DNA of 28,345 nt from Phycisphaerales bacterium (GTDB taxonomy: Bacteria > Pseudomonadota > Gammaproteobacteria > Competibacterales > Competibacteraceae), in assembly GCA_014879435.1 (NCBI GenBank), contig JACSSB010000194.1, forward strand, positions 1-28,345, given 5' to 3'. Below the pieces are notes generated by a model that was given only the letters and a program-made list of their open reading frames with translations, made no database searches and was not told where the DNA came from. The position numbers and the translations under genes were made by a program. This document shows positions 16,188-23,640 of this stretch, piece after piece (position 1 is the stretch's first letter; each line of letters begins with the position of its first letter).

Positions 16188-17128
16188 ACCGACCAACCCA
16201 GGCGCAGGAGGTATTCCAGGCGCTGGAAACCGCATTGAATCTGAGCTGGCTCGGCGGCGCGACCGGGGCGAAAAACCTCCTGTGGCAATCCGCCGAGACC
16301 GGTTTTCTCCTGTACGGCCGATTGAACTGGATTCATGCCCCTCGCTTGCAAATCTGCGGACCAGAAGAAAGCCATTTTCTCGAACGCCTGGAACCGGCAG
16401 TACAAGAGATCTTGATCCGTAATCTGCTGGAATGCCCGCCCGGTGCCATTCTGGTATGCGGCGGCATCGAACCGGTGACGGCACTGCAAACCGGTGCCGA
16501 AGCCGCTGGTATTCCTCTCTGGTCCAGCCCGGCCACACCCGAAGTCGTATTGGAACAACTCAACCATTACCGACACAGCCTAGATACTTCCACCGTCATT
16601 CATGGTGAATTATTAGAAGTACTCGGCCTGGGCGTGCTCATCACCGGTAGTAGCGGCATCGGTAAAAGCGAATTGGCTCTGGAATTGATCAGCCGTGGTC
16701 ACCGCCTGATCGCCGACGACACCCCGACCCTGACTCGAGTGGCGCCAACGGTTCTGGAAGGAACCTGTCCGCCGACCTTGAGCGATCTGCTCGAAGTGCG
16801 TGGACTTGGCATTCTCAATATTCGCCGCATGTTTGGAGACAGCGCCATCAAGCGCAACAAACGCATACGGCTGATTCTTCACCTGGTCAAGATGGAAGAG
16901 ATCGCACCACCACCAGACTCTCGACTACAAGGCATGCGGGAAACTCGGGCGATTTTGGGTGTCAACGTGCCTACGATCACCTTACCCATTGCGTCTGGTC
17001 GCAATCTGGCAGTCCTGGTGGAATGCGCAGTACGCGATCACATCTTGCGGCTTAGCGGCTATCACGCCGAACAGGATTTGATGATGCGCATGGAAAAAGC
17101 CATGGCGAGGGCCTCCTCATGCGCATAA
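16184..17128 (+). CDS. hprK: HPr kinase/phosphorylase
   Basis: Bifunctional enzyme that phosphorylates and dephosphorylates Ser46 of HPr, tuning the PTS. I place the start at 16184 (MNRPTQAQEVFQALE), in an ATGA overlap with ptsN, giving 314 residues, the normal length. The open frame to 16100 only reads over ptsN. The catalytic domain shows H140 in VIHGELLEV, the P-loop GSSGIGKS (155-162), RGHRLIADD (171-179) and the family signature LLEVRGLGILNIRRMFG (202-218). The usual RPGRNLA segment reads ASGRNLA (270-276). Enteric bacteria lack this gene; Xanthomonas and betaproteobacteria have it. The last 10 bases overlap rapZ. Confidence 0.94.
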   Translation: MNRPTQAQEVFQALETALNLSWLGGATGAKNLLWQSAETGFLLYGRLNWIHAPRLQICGPEESHFLERLEPAVQEILIRNLLECPPGAILVCGGIEPVTALQTGAEAAGIPLWSSPATPEVVLEQLNHYRHSLDTSTVIHGELLEVLGLGVLITGSSGIGKSELALELISRGHRLIADDTPTLTRVAPTVLEGTCPPTLSDLLEVRGLGILNIRRMFGDSAIKRNKRIRLILHLVKMEEIAPPPDSRLQGMRETRAILGVNVPTITLPIASGRNLAVLVECAVRDHILRLSGYHAEQDLMMRMEKAMARASSCA

Positions 17129-17985
17129 TCATCGTCAGTGGCTTATCCGGCTCCGGCAAAACCATCGCGCTGCAAACCTTGGAAGACCTGGACTACTATT
17201 GCGTCGATAATCTGCCATTCAAGCTGATTCTGCCTTTGGCACGAGAAATCACCGCCAGCGGTGATCCTCTACCTCCAGTGGTGGCCATAGGGGTGGATGC
17301 GCGCAATTTCGTCGATAAATTGAATCAGTTTCCCGCCACTTTGGCCGAGTTGCGCGGCAGTGGCCTATTGGTGGATGTACTGTTCCTGCAGGCCGACGAT
17401 GAAATCCTGCTCAAGCGTTACAGCGAAACCCGGCGGCGACATCCGCTGGCGCTAGGCGATATTCCACTGCGGGAAGCGATCCAGCAGGAGCGGCATTTGC
17501 TGGAACCGATCGTGGCCTGTGCCGATCTGATCATCGATACCAGCGATACCAATCTCTACCAACTGCGCGACCTGATCCGCTCCCGGATACACGAAACGCC
17601 TGGTGAGGCGATGTCGCTGCTCTTTGAATCCTTTGGATTCAAGAACGGGGTACCCGCCGATGCGGACTTTGTGTTCGATGTGCGTTGCCTACCCAATCCA
17701 CACTGGGAACCGCAGCTACGCCCACTGACCGGCCTGGACCCCGCTGTGATCGATTTTCTCAACCACCAACCGGACATCGGTGCCATGATCGCTGACATCC
17801 GTCATTTTTTGGAGGAATGGTTACCGCGATTCGAGCAAGGTGCGCGCAGTTATCTGACCGTCGCCATAGGCTGTACCGGTGGTCAGCATCGCTCGGTCTT
17901 TATCGCCGAAGCTCTGGCTAGTCATTTCAGAGAATTACGCGACTATGTCATGGTCCGCCATCGAGAACTAAAATTAACGGTGTAA
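17119..17985 (+). CDS. rapZ: RNase adapter protein RapZ (YvcJ family P-loop protein)
   Basis: Nucleotide-binding protein; in E. coli RapZ binds the small RNA GlmZ and directs its cleavage by RNase E, thereby controlling GlmS and amino-sugar supply. The 288-residue product has a P-loop GLSGSGKT (8-15), CVDNLP (28-33), and the C-terminal domain motif GCTGGQHRS at about 251-259. The basic RNA-binding tail is present in weaker form (VRHRELKLTV). Whether GlmZ/GlmY exist in this organism cannot be seen here. It overlaps hprK by 10 bases and precedes the HPr gene by 51. Confidence 0.94.
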   Translation: MRIIIVSGLSGSGKTIALQTLEDLDYYCVDNLPFKLILPLAREITASGDPLPPVVAIGVDARNFVDKLNQFPATLAELRGSGLLVDVLFLQADDEILLKRYSETRRRHPLALGDIPLREAIQQERHLLEPIVACADLIIDTSDTNLYQLRDLIRSRIHETPGEAMSLLFESFGFKNGVPADADFVFDVRCLPNPHWEPQLRPLTGLDPAVIDFLNHQPDIGAMIADIRHFLEEWLPRFEQGARSYLTVAIGCTGGQHRSVFIAEALASHFRELRDYVMVRHRELKLTV

Positions 17986-18024
17986 ACCAATGCATGACTA
18001 TGATTGGACCGTTCGGGAAATAGC

Positions 18025-18029
18025 GGAGG
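18025..18029 (+). promoter_or_regulatory. Shine-Dalgarno that fixes the HPr GTG start
   Basis: GGAGG sits 7 bases before the GTG at 18037. An upstream in-frame TTG at 18004 has no such site, so the GTG start is preferred. Confidence 0.75.
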
Positions 18030-18036
18030 CGCCAAG

Positions 18037-18306
18037 GTGCTGAAGCGGGAAATTACTATCGTCAATAAACTGGGACTGCACGCCCGTGCCGCCGCCAAGT
18101 TCGTGACACTCGCAGCCCGATTCGACGCCGAAATCCGGCTGTTGCGCGATGGACGCGAAGTCAATGGCAAAAGCATCATGGGAGTCATGATGCTGGCGGC
18201 TGCCTGTGGCTCCCGCCTGGATCTGTACGCCAGCGGCCCCGAGGCCGAACAGGCGCTTGAGCATCTTGAGGATTTGGTACGCCGCCGCTTTGACGAAAAC
18301 GAATGA
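18037..18306 (+). CDS. ptsH: HPr/NPr-family phosphocarrier protein
   Basis: Carries phosphate from enzyme I to EIIA-Ntr. With the GTG start the product has 89 residues, and three landmarks fall on canonical numbering: H15 and R17 in LGLHARAAAKF (histidine phosphorylated by enzyme I) and S46 in NGKSIMGVMMLAA (serine phosphorylated by HprK). The KSIMGVM sequence is the HPr type; E. coli NPr has a diverged segment here. It therefore seems to serve both the PTS-Ntr relay and HprK control. Some annotators would call it ptsO/npr because of the neighbours. ptsI starts 12 bases after the stop. Confidence 0.92.
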   Translation: MLKREITIVNKLGLHARAAAKFVTLAARFDAEIRLLRDGREVNGKSIMGVMMLAAACGSRLDLYASGPEAEQALEHLEDLVRRRFDENE

Positions 18307-18318
18307 GAGGGCTTCCGT

Positions 18319-20073
18319 ATGCCGTTTTCGCTGCATGGCATCGGAGTTTCCCGTGGATATGCGATCGGCAGAACCTATCTGCTCCAACGCAATCAGCCGG
18401 AAATTACCGAATACATCATCCCCGATACCATCATTGAGGATGAGGTTCAGCGTTTTCTAAACAGCCTGAACATCGCCAAGCAGCAATTGCGCGATATTCG
18501 GGTACAAGTCCCGGCGACCGCCCCAGCGGAGGCCACCGCTTTCATCGACACCCACTTGCTGATGCTGGAGGACACCACCCTCACCGAAGCACCAATCAAG
18601 CTGATTCGCTCGCACAAATACAATGCGGAGTGGGCACTCAAGATCCAACGCGATAGCCTGGTCCAGGTATTCGAAGAGATGGACGATCCTTATCTGCGCA
18701 CCCGCAAGGAAGATGTCGAACATGTGGTGCGGCGGGTACAGCATATTCTGGTGACCGAAGATGCGGCCTATCTGAACAATTCCGACTACACCGAATTGAC
18801 CTCCAGTCGGCTAGAGGGGCGCATCATCGTTGCCGACGACCTGACTCCGGCTGATACCATTCTGATGCAGCATCAGGGGGTACTGGCTTTCGTGACCGAA
18901 TACGGCGGCCCCCTGTCCCACACCGCTATCTTGGCGCGCAGCCTGGGAATCCCGGCGGTGGTCGGCGCACGCAATGCCCGCACCTATCTGGGCCACGACG
19001 AGCCGGTGGTCGTCGATGGCCGTGCGGGCGTGATCCTGACCGGTCTGGACGAGCGGATCCTGCGCTACTACCGCCATAAACAGCAGGAGGAACGTCGGCA
19101 ACAGCGCGAGCTGCACAAGCTCAAGGGCAAACCCGCGATCACCCGCGATGGATTGACGATCCAGTTGTACGCCAACATCGAACTGCCGGAGGACGCGGTA
19201 GCAGTGCGCGATGTAGTGGCCGATGGGATTGGTCTATATCGTACCGAATTTCTATTCATGAACCGCTCCGACGTGCCGGACGAGGAAGAGCATCTGGCTT
19301 CTTACCTGCACGTGATCAAAATCTTGGAAGGCAGCCCGATCACCATCCGCACCGCCGATCTTGGCGCCGACAAACAAGTGGATAGCGGCCGTGGCGGTCC
19401 GATCTGCACCAATCCGGCGCTCGGCCTACGAGCGATTCGGATGTGCCTAAAGGATCTGGCGATGTTTCGCCCGCAGTTACGCGCCATCCTACGGGCCTCG
19501 GCCTACGGCCCGGTACGGATGATGATTCCGATGCTGTCCACCATCCAGGAAGTGTTTCAAGTATTGCGCTTGGTGACCGAAACCAAGCAGGAACTGCGTG
19601 ATCGTGGGTTGGCCTTCGACGATGCCATGCCGATCGGCGGCATGATCGAAGTGCCGGCAGCAGCGGTGTGCGCACCCCAATTTGCCCGTTATCTCGACTT
19701 CCTATCGATCGGCACCAACGACCTGATCCAGTACACTCTGGCCATTGATCGGGTAGACAACGAAATCAGTTATCTCTACGACCCGCTACATCCGGCCGTA
19801 CTGATGCTGATCCACAACACCATCCGTGCCGGTCATAAAGCCGGGATTCCGGTCAGCTTGTGTGGAGAGATGGCCGGTGATTCCCGCTACACCGCACTTC
19901 TGCTAGGGCTAGGGCTGACCCAGTTCAGCATGCACCCCACTGCGCTGCTGGAAATCAAGCGGGTCATTCAAGACAGCAACGTCGCCGAATTGACCAAGGT
20001 GGTTCGCCGCCTGCTGCACACTACTGATACCGAGAAATACGGCGAAATGATCAAGGGTATCGCTGGGAATTAG
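18319..20073 (+). CDS. ptsI: PTS enzyme I (phosphoenolpyruvate-protein phosphotransferase)
   Basis: Autophosphorylates from PEP and passes phosphate to HPr H15. The 584-residue product begins directly with the EI N-terminal domain (FSLHGIGVSRGYAIGRTYLL), so it lacks the GAF domain of PtsP. The active histidine is H201 in GGPLSHTAILARSLGIPAVVG. The C-terminal PEP-binding barrel shows GLYRTEFLFM, NPALGLRAIR, GTNDLIQYTLAIDR and CGEMAGD. A GAGAGG lies 8 bases upstream of the ATG. It completes a contiguous ptsN-hprK-rapZ-ptsH-ptsI set and is the last plus-strand gene before a convergent junction. Confidence 0.96.
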   Translation: MPFSLHGIGVSRGYAIGRTYLLQRNQPEITEYIIPDTIIEDEVQRFLNSLNIAKQQLRDIRVQVPATAPAEATAFIDTHLLMLEDTTLTEAPIKLIRSHKYNAEWALKIQRDSLVQVFEEMDDPYLRTRKEDVEHVVRRVQHILVTEDAAYLNNSDYTELTSSRLEGRIIVADDLTPADTILMQHQGVLAFVTEYGGPLSHTAILARSLGIPAVVGARNARTYLGHDEPVVVDGRAGVILTGLDERILRYYRHKQQEERRQQRELHKLKGKPAITRDGLTIQLYANIELPEDAVAVRDVVADGIGLYRTEFLFMNRSDVPDEEEHLASYLHVIKILEGSPITIRTADLGADKQVDSGRGGPICTNPALGLRAIRMCLKDLAMFRPQLRAILRASAYGPVRMMIPMLSTIQEVFQVLRLVTETKQELRDRGLAFDDAMPIGGMIEVPAAAVCAPQFARYLDFLSIGTNDLIQYTLAIDRVDNEISYLYDPLHPAVLMLIHNTIRAGHKAGIPVSLCGEMAGDSRYTALLLGLGLTQFSMHPTALLEIKRVIQDSNVAELTKVVRRLLHTTDTEKYGEMIKGIAGN

Positions 20074-20113
20074 CGCGCCTTGTGCCTCGCTGTTCGGGCC
20101 TCAGATCCATCGA

Positions 20114-20148
20114 GAAAATGCGTATCCTTGGGGAAAAGGTGCATTTTC
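20114..20148. terminator. Possible bidirectional hairpin between convergent genes
   Basis: GAAAATGC (20114-20121) pairs with GCATTTTC (20141-20148), with an inner CCTT/AAGG pairing. It lies between the ptsI stop and the end of the minus-strand acyltransferase gene. There is no clean T-run on either strand, so the call is tentative. Confidence 0.35.
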
Positions 20149-20172
20149 CCGACGACTTCGACTCCTCAACAC

Positions 20173-21087
20173 TCAGGCTACCTCCCGTTGAGAATCGTGC
20201 CGTAATTCTTCGATCAAAGCATCTTTCTCCGTCCAAATTTGGTCGATCCAGTGCTGGAACGCTTTCCGAAATACTGGATCGTGACGATAGTCGCCGCCCA
20301 GCAATTCGTTTGGAATCGGTATCTGCCGGACGCGCACCACCACCCGCTGAATGCGGCCGATAAACAAATCGAGAAAAGTGGTGTGGTCGCTGGGATAGAC
20401 GATGGTGACATCCAAAAGGACATGCAAGCGATCACCCAGCGCCTCCAGCGCAAAGGCCAAGCCACCGGCCTTAGGCCGCAGCAAATGACGGTAGGGTGAC
20501 TGCTGGCGAAGGTGCTTCTCTACGCGGAAACGGGTGCCTTCCAAAAAGTTGAGCAGTGCCGCCGGTCGGTCGCGCAAGCGCTGGCAGGCGCGACAGGTGC
20601 TGATCCAGTCCTGATCGCGTGCTTCAGGATGCCGAGCCAAGTGAGCGGCAGAATGGCGCTTCATGAACGGAAAATCCAATGCCCACCAAGCCCCCCCCAG
20701 CAGTGGCATCCAGATCAGCGATTGCTTGATGAAGAACTTCAGGAAGGGGATGCGGCCGAGCAACACGCGCTCCAGCACCACGATGTCCATCCAGGAGCGA
20801 TGATTGGCAATCACCAGATACCAAACATCGCGTCGCAATCCCTCCAGTCCCTGAATATCCCACACAATGCGTTGCGTTAGACGCATGATGGCGTTGTTGC
20901 CACAACTCCAGATTTCCGCCACCCGAATCAACAAGTGGGAGTGAAATGCACGCCAATCGCGCTGCGGCACGGCCCATCTCAGCAGGATCAACGCATAGAG
21001 TGGCACGCACCAAAATACGGTATTGGCGATGAATAGCAGGAAGGCCAAGAGACCACGGGCTATCGCCATCGGCTGGATCACACACAT
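20173..21087 (-). CDS. LPLAT-family acyltransferase, YihG-like
   Basis: Membrane-associated acyltransferase of the PlsC/LPLAT superfamily, probably acting on lysophospholipid or lysophosphatidate. The 304-residue product has an N-terminal membrane segment at about 8-38. The catalytic HX4D motif is NHRSWMD (95-101) and the substrate-binding motif III is FLEGTR (181-186) in NFLEGTRFRVEKH. A proline-containing YPSDHTTFLDLFIGRI segment resembles the E. coli YihG/YihG-like group, which influences phospholipid acyl composition. The exact substrate is not readable. I use the first ATG (21085-21087); an ATG six codons in is an alternative, and neither has a strong ribosome site. It ends convergent to ptsI and follows the Nudix gene by 15 bases. 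Confidence 0.85.
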   Translation of the reverse strand: MCVIQPMAIARGLLAFLLFIANTVFWCVPLYALILLRWAVPQRDWRAFHSHLLIRVAEIWSCGNNAIMRLTQRIVWDIQGLEGLRRDVWYLVIANHRSWMDIVVLERVLLGRIPFLKFFIKQSLIWMPLLGGAWWALDFPFMKRHSAAHLARHPEARDQDWISTCRACQRLRDRPAALLNFLEGTRFRVEKHLRQQSPYRHLLRPKAGGLAFALEALGDRLHVLLDVTIVYPSDHTTFLDLFIGRIQRVVVRVRQIPIPNELLGGDYRHDPVFRKAFQHWIDQIWTEKDALIEELRHDSQREVA

Positions 21088-21102
21088 TGAGAAACGATCA
21101 AG

Positions 21103-21594
21103 CTAGGATGCGGCATGGCGGCTTGCCAGCCAGTCGCGGACGGCCGGACCCGTACCGATGGTCCATGGTTTCAAACGCTCGACTGGAATCCGTTTGATAG
21201 CAGCCAATTCCTCGCTCAAGGTTACTTCCCCACACGCTGGCACGTGAAAAGCCAGGATCAACTGATTCATTTTGAAAAACGGGTAGTAGCCGATGAAATG
21301 AGCGCTAGTGGTATCGAGGCTCAGCTCCTCGCGCACCTCGCGCAGGATGGCGGCATCTGGCGTCTCATTTTTTTCCAGAAAACCGGTTATCAATCCGTAT
21401 TGATGCTCCGGCCAGCCTCGGTTGCGCGCTAGAATCACCGTACCCTCCAATTCGACGATGGCGGCAACTACTGGTACCGGATTATCCCAATGCACGTAAT
21501 GACAACCAGTGGCAGGGCAACATGGGCGGGGGTGGCCATCAATATCAATGGCTTGCAGAGGATGACCGCATTGTGGGCAAAAATTGGCTTGCAT
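21103..21594 (-). CDS. Nudix hydrolase with N-terminal zinc ribbon
   Basis: Probable nucleoside-diphosphate-derivative hydrolase of 163 residues. A zinc ribbon is suggested by CPQCG (6-10) and a second Cys group at 25-31. The Nudix box GX5EX7REUXEE occupies 71-93 (GFLEKNETPDAAILREVREE); the usual Gly after EEx is Ser (EELSL). The core metal-binding residues REVREE are intact, so I expect activity. The NADH-pyrophosphatase motif SQPWPFPxS of NudC is absent, so the substrate is unknown. It lies directly upstream of the acyltransferase on the same strand and is divergent from argF. Confidence 0.85.
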   Translation of the reverse strand: MQANFCPQCGHPLQAIDIDGHPRPCCPATGCHYVHWDNPVPVVAAIVELEGTVILARNRGWPEHQYGLITGFLEKNETPDAAILREVREELSLDTTSAHFIGYYPFFKMNQLILAFHVPACGEVTLSEELAAIKRIPVERLKPWTIGTGPAVRDWLASRHAAS

Positions 21595-21673
21595 CGCGAA
21601 TCCCCAATTAAAATAGGCTAAGACGGTACGGTTGGAGCTTGCTGGCGTCCCGTCAAAAAATTGGCTTCTGACT

Positions 21674-21679
21674 TATAAT
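21674..21679 (+). promoter_or_regulatory. Consensus -10 element upstream of argF
   Basis: A perfect TATAAT lies 152 bases ahead of the argF start. No good -35 is seen at 16-18 bases. Initiation would be near 21686. No ArgR-like operator was recognised around it. Confidence 0.45.
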
Positions 21680-21688
21680 AGTGTTCAA

Positions 21689-21720
21689 GGCGGCCTATCA
21701 ATGCCGCCACTTTGATTTTT
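21689..21720 (+). terminator. Terminator-like hairpin in the argF leader
   Basis: GGCGGC (21689-21694) and GCCGCC (21703-21708) form a 6-bp all-GC stem with an 8-base loop, followed by a T-rich run (21711-21720). It begins within a few bases of the predicted start site, so it could act as an attenuator or a promoter-proximal pause site. It does not follow any plus-strand gene. Confidence 0.45.
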
Positions 21721-21830
21721 GGAGAACGGCTGGCGGAATTTTCGTGCCGGATCGGAGCGTATTTTCCCCAGACCGCTGTGCGACCACCAGAGCGGGTTAC
21801 CAATAATCCGTGTCTTAGCGAACCCTTATA

Positions 21831-22751
21831 ATGAAACCACGTCACTTTCTCAGCTTGTTCGATCTGACACCCACCGAATTACAGCATGTGTTGCAACGTG
21901 CTGCGGAATTGAAAGCCCTGTACCGCAGCGGGAAACGCTATGCACCGTTTCCCGGCAAGTTATTGGGCATGATCTTCGAAAAAGCCTCGACCCGCACCCG
22001 CGTTTCCTTCGAAGCCGGCATGGTGCAACTGGGCGGCGACGCTATCTTCCTCTCGTCGCGCGATACGCAGTTGGATCGGGGAGAGCCGATCGAAGACACT
22101 GCACGGGTGCTGTCGAGCATGGTGGATCTGGTGATGATCCGTACCTTCGCGCACACCACGGTGGAACGCTTCGCTGCCTACTCCAGTGTACCGGTCATCA
22201 ATGGGCTGACCGATTACAATCATCCCTGCCAGTTGCTGGCCGACATGCAAACCTTCATCGAGCATCGTGGCGCTATTCGTGGGCGGACTGTTGCTTGGAT
22301 CGGTGACGGCAACAATATGTGCAACAGCTATATCAGCGCTGCCTGTCAGTTCGATTTTCAGCTACGCATCGCCGTACCAGTCGGCTATGAACCGAATGAG
22401 AACCTGCTCAAGCAAGCTGCAGGCCGGGTAGTACTGCTGCGCGATCCATTGATCGCCGCCCGCAATGCCGATCTGGTCACCACTGATGTGTGGTCTAGCA
22501 TGGGCAAGGAGAGCGAGCAGGAACGGCGACTGCAGGATTTCAGCACCTACCAAGTCAATGCCGAAATCATGGCCCAGGCCCGACCCGAGGCCATTTTCCT
22601 ACATTGCTTACCGGCGCATCGGGGCGAAGAAGTGAGTGCCGAGGTGATCGACGGCCCGCAAAGTCAGGTGTGGGATCAGGCCGAAAATCGCCTGCACGCC
22701 CAGAAAGCACTGATGGAGTTCTTGCTGTCCGATAAGCAGGATTCTGCTTGA
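21831..22751 (+). CDS. argF: Ornithine carbamoyltransferase
   Basis: Forms citrulline from ornithine and carbamoyl phosphate in arginine biosynthesis. The 306-residue product has the carbamoyl-phosphate site STRTR (53-57), HPCQ (131-134), the SMG loop in DVWSSMG (219-225) and the catalytic HCLPAHRG (258-265). The N-terminus MKPRHFLSLFDLTPTEL matches the family, fixing the ATG at 21831. No Shine-Dalgarno precedes it, which is unusual next to the other genes here. It stands alone, with no arg neighbours, and a 145-base leader containing a terminator-like hairpin. Anabolic ArgF is more likely than catabolic ArcB because no arc genes are nearby. Confidence 0.96.
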   Translation: MKPRHFLSLFDLTPTELQHVLQRAAELKALYRSGKRYAPFPGKLLGMIFEKASTRTRVSFEAGMVQLGGDAIFLSSRDTQLDRGEPIEDTARVLSSMVDLVMIRTFAHTTVERFAAYSSVPVINGLTDYNHPCQLLADMQTFIEHRGAIRGRTVAWIGDGNNMCNSYISAACQFDFQLRIAVPVGYEPNENLLKQAAGRVVLLRDPLIAARNADLVTTDVWSSMGKESEQERRLQDFSTYQVNAEIMAQARPEAIFLHCLPAHRGEEVSAEVIDGPQSQVWDQAENRLHAQKALMEFLLSDKQDSA

Positions 22752-23054
22752 AATGGCGATGATCAAGGGCGCGCGACTGCCGCGCCCAATCAATCCTCCA
22801 CATCAGGGATAACAGCCCACATAGCCACTGGCTATAAGCTTGCGCCAAAGCCATCTGGCGAAGGCGCGGACGAATCTGATAGATTAGCTGACGCGAATGG
22901 TTATTGTTTCGTGCTTCTTGCGTGCCTACACCATTTCCGCTACCACCGCCTGTCGGGGTCGCATTCGCAACCACGGGCGCTCCTTAGGATCTCTCCTTAG
23001 ATTCGCAGGCTGCTTTTCAGAGCCTAGAACGCCACTGTCCGGACATCGTGCGCC
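22752..23054. other. argF-rsxA intergenic region with hairpin and antisense ORF candidate
   Basis: This 303-bp gap should contain the rsx promoter, but no convincing hexamers are seen. It holds a 7-bp GC hairpin (22767-22787). On the minus strand, two AAGGAG sites (22980-22985 and 22993-22998) precede a GTG (22972-22974) that opens a 135-codon frame running antisense into argF and ending at 22567. The frame resembles no family I recognise, and its second half is clearly an argF shadow, so I do not call it a gene. Confidence 0.4.
22767..22787. terminator. GC-rich hairpin just after argF
   Basis: GGGCGCG and CGCGCCC form a perfect 7-bp stem around a 7-base loop, 15 bases past the argF stop. 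The T-tract is missing on the plus strand, so termination would be weak or Rho-assisted. Confidence 0.4.
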
Positions 23055-23636
23055 ATGAAAGAATATGCGCTGATCTTGATCGGAACGATCCTGGTCAACA
23101 ATTTCGTTTTGGTGAAATTCCTGGGCTTATGCCCCTTCATGGGGGTTTCTCGCAAACTGGAAACCGCCATGGGTATGGGGCTGGCAACCACCTTCGTGCT
23201 GACGCTCTCAGCGGCTTGCGCCTATCTGGCCAACGAGTATCTGCTCGCACCGCTGCATCTGGAATATCTGCGTACCATCACCTTTATTCTGGTCATCGCG
23301 GTGGTGGTGCAATTCACCGAAATGGTGGTGCACAAGACCAGTCCCCTACTCTATCAGGTGCTGGGAATCTACCTCCCCTTGATCACTACCAACTGCGCGG
23401 TACTGGGCGTGGCCCTGCTCAATGTGCAGACCCATCACGGTTTCATCGCTTCAAGTTTATACGGCTTCGGCGCAGCGGTCGGTTTCTCGCTGGTGATGGT
23501 GCTGTTCGCAGCCATGCGCGAGCGCATCGTGGTAGCGGACGTACCGATACCCTTTCGCGGAGCGGCCATCACCCTGATCACTGCCGGATTGATGTCACTG
23601 GCGTTTATGGGATTCTCCGGCCTAGCCAGAGGTTAG
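23055..23636 (+). CDS. rsxA: Rnf/Rsx electron transport complex subunit A
   Basis: Integral inner-membrane subunit of the Rnf complex, which couples electron flow between NADH and ferredoxin to ion movement; in E. coli the Rsx version keeps SoxR reduced. The 193-residue product (same size as E. coli) is almost entirely transmembrane. Paired motifs shared with RsxE are LVKFLGLCPFMGVS near the N-terminus and LGIYLPLITTNCAVLG in the middle; their cysteines (C26 and one in TNC) are the ones proposed to hold an iron-sulfur centre with RsxE. First gene of rsxABCDGE; rsxB follows after 4 bases. Confidence 0.96.
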   Translation: MKEYALILIGTILVNNFVLVKFLGLCPFMGVSRKLETAMGMGLATTFVLTLSAACAYLANEYLLAPLHLEYLRTITFILVIAVVVQFTEMVVHKTSPLLYQVLGIYLPLITTNCAVLGVALLNVQTHHGFIASSLYGFGAAVGFSLVMVLFAAMRERIVVADVPIPFRGAAITLITAGLMSLAFMGFSGLARG

Positions 23637-23640
23637 AACA

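Noticed and set aside
21702..21713. Tiny ATG frame (Met-Pro-Pro-Leu) in the argF leader hairpin as a leader peptide
   Set aside because: It has no Arg codons and no ribosome site, and it is buried in the stem, so an arginine attenuator peptide is not supported.
21827..21832. A TATAAT overlapping the argF start codon
   Set aside because: No -35-like hexamer lies 16-18 bases upstream, and initiation there would fall inside the coding region.
21618..21845. Minus-strand 75-codon frame in the argF-Nudix gap
   Set aside because: It starts inside argF, has no ribosome site or recognisable domain, and crosses the likely argF promoter and hairpin.
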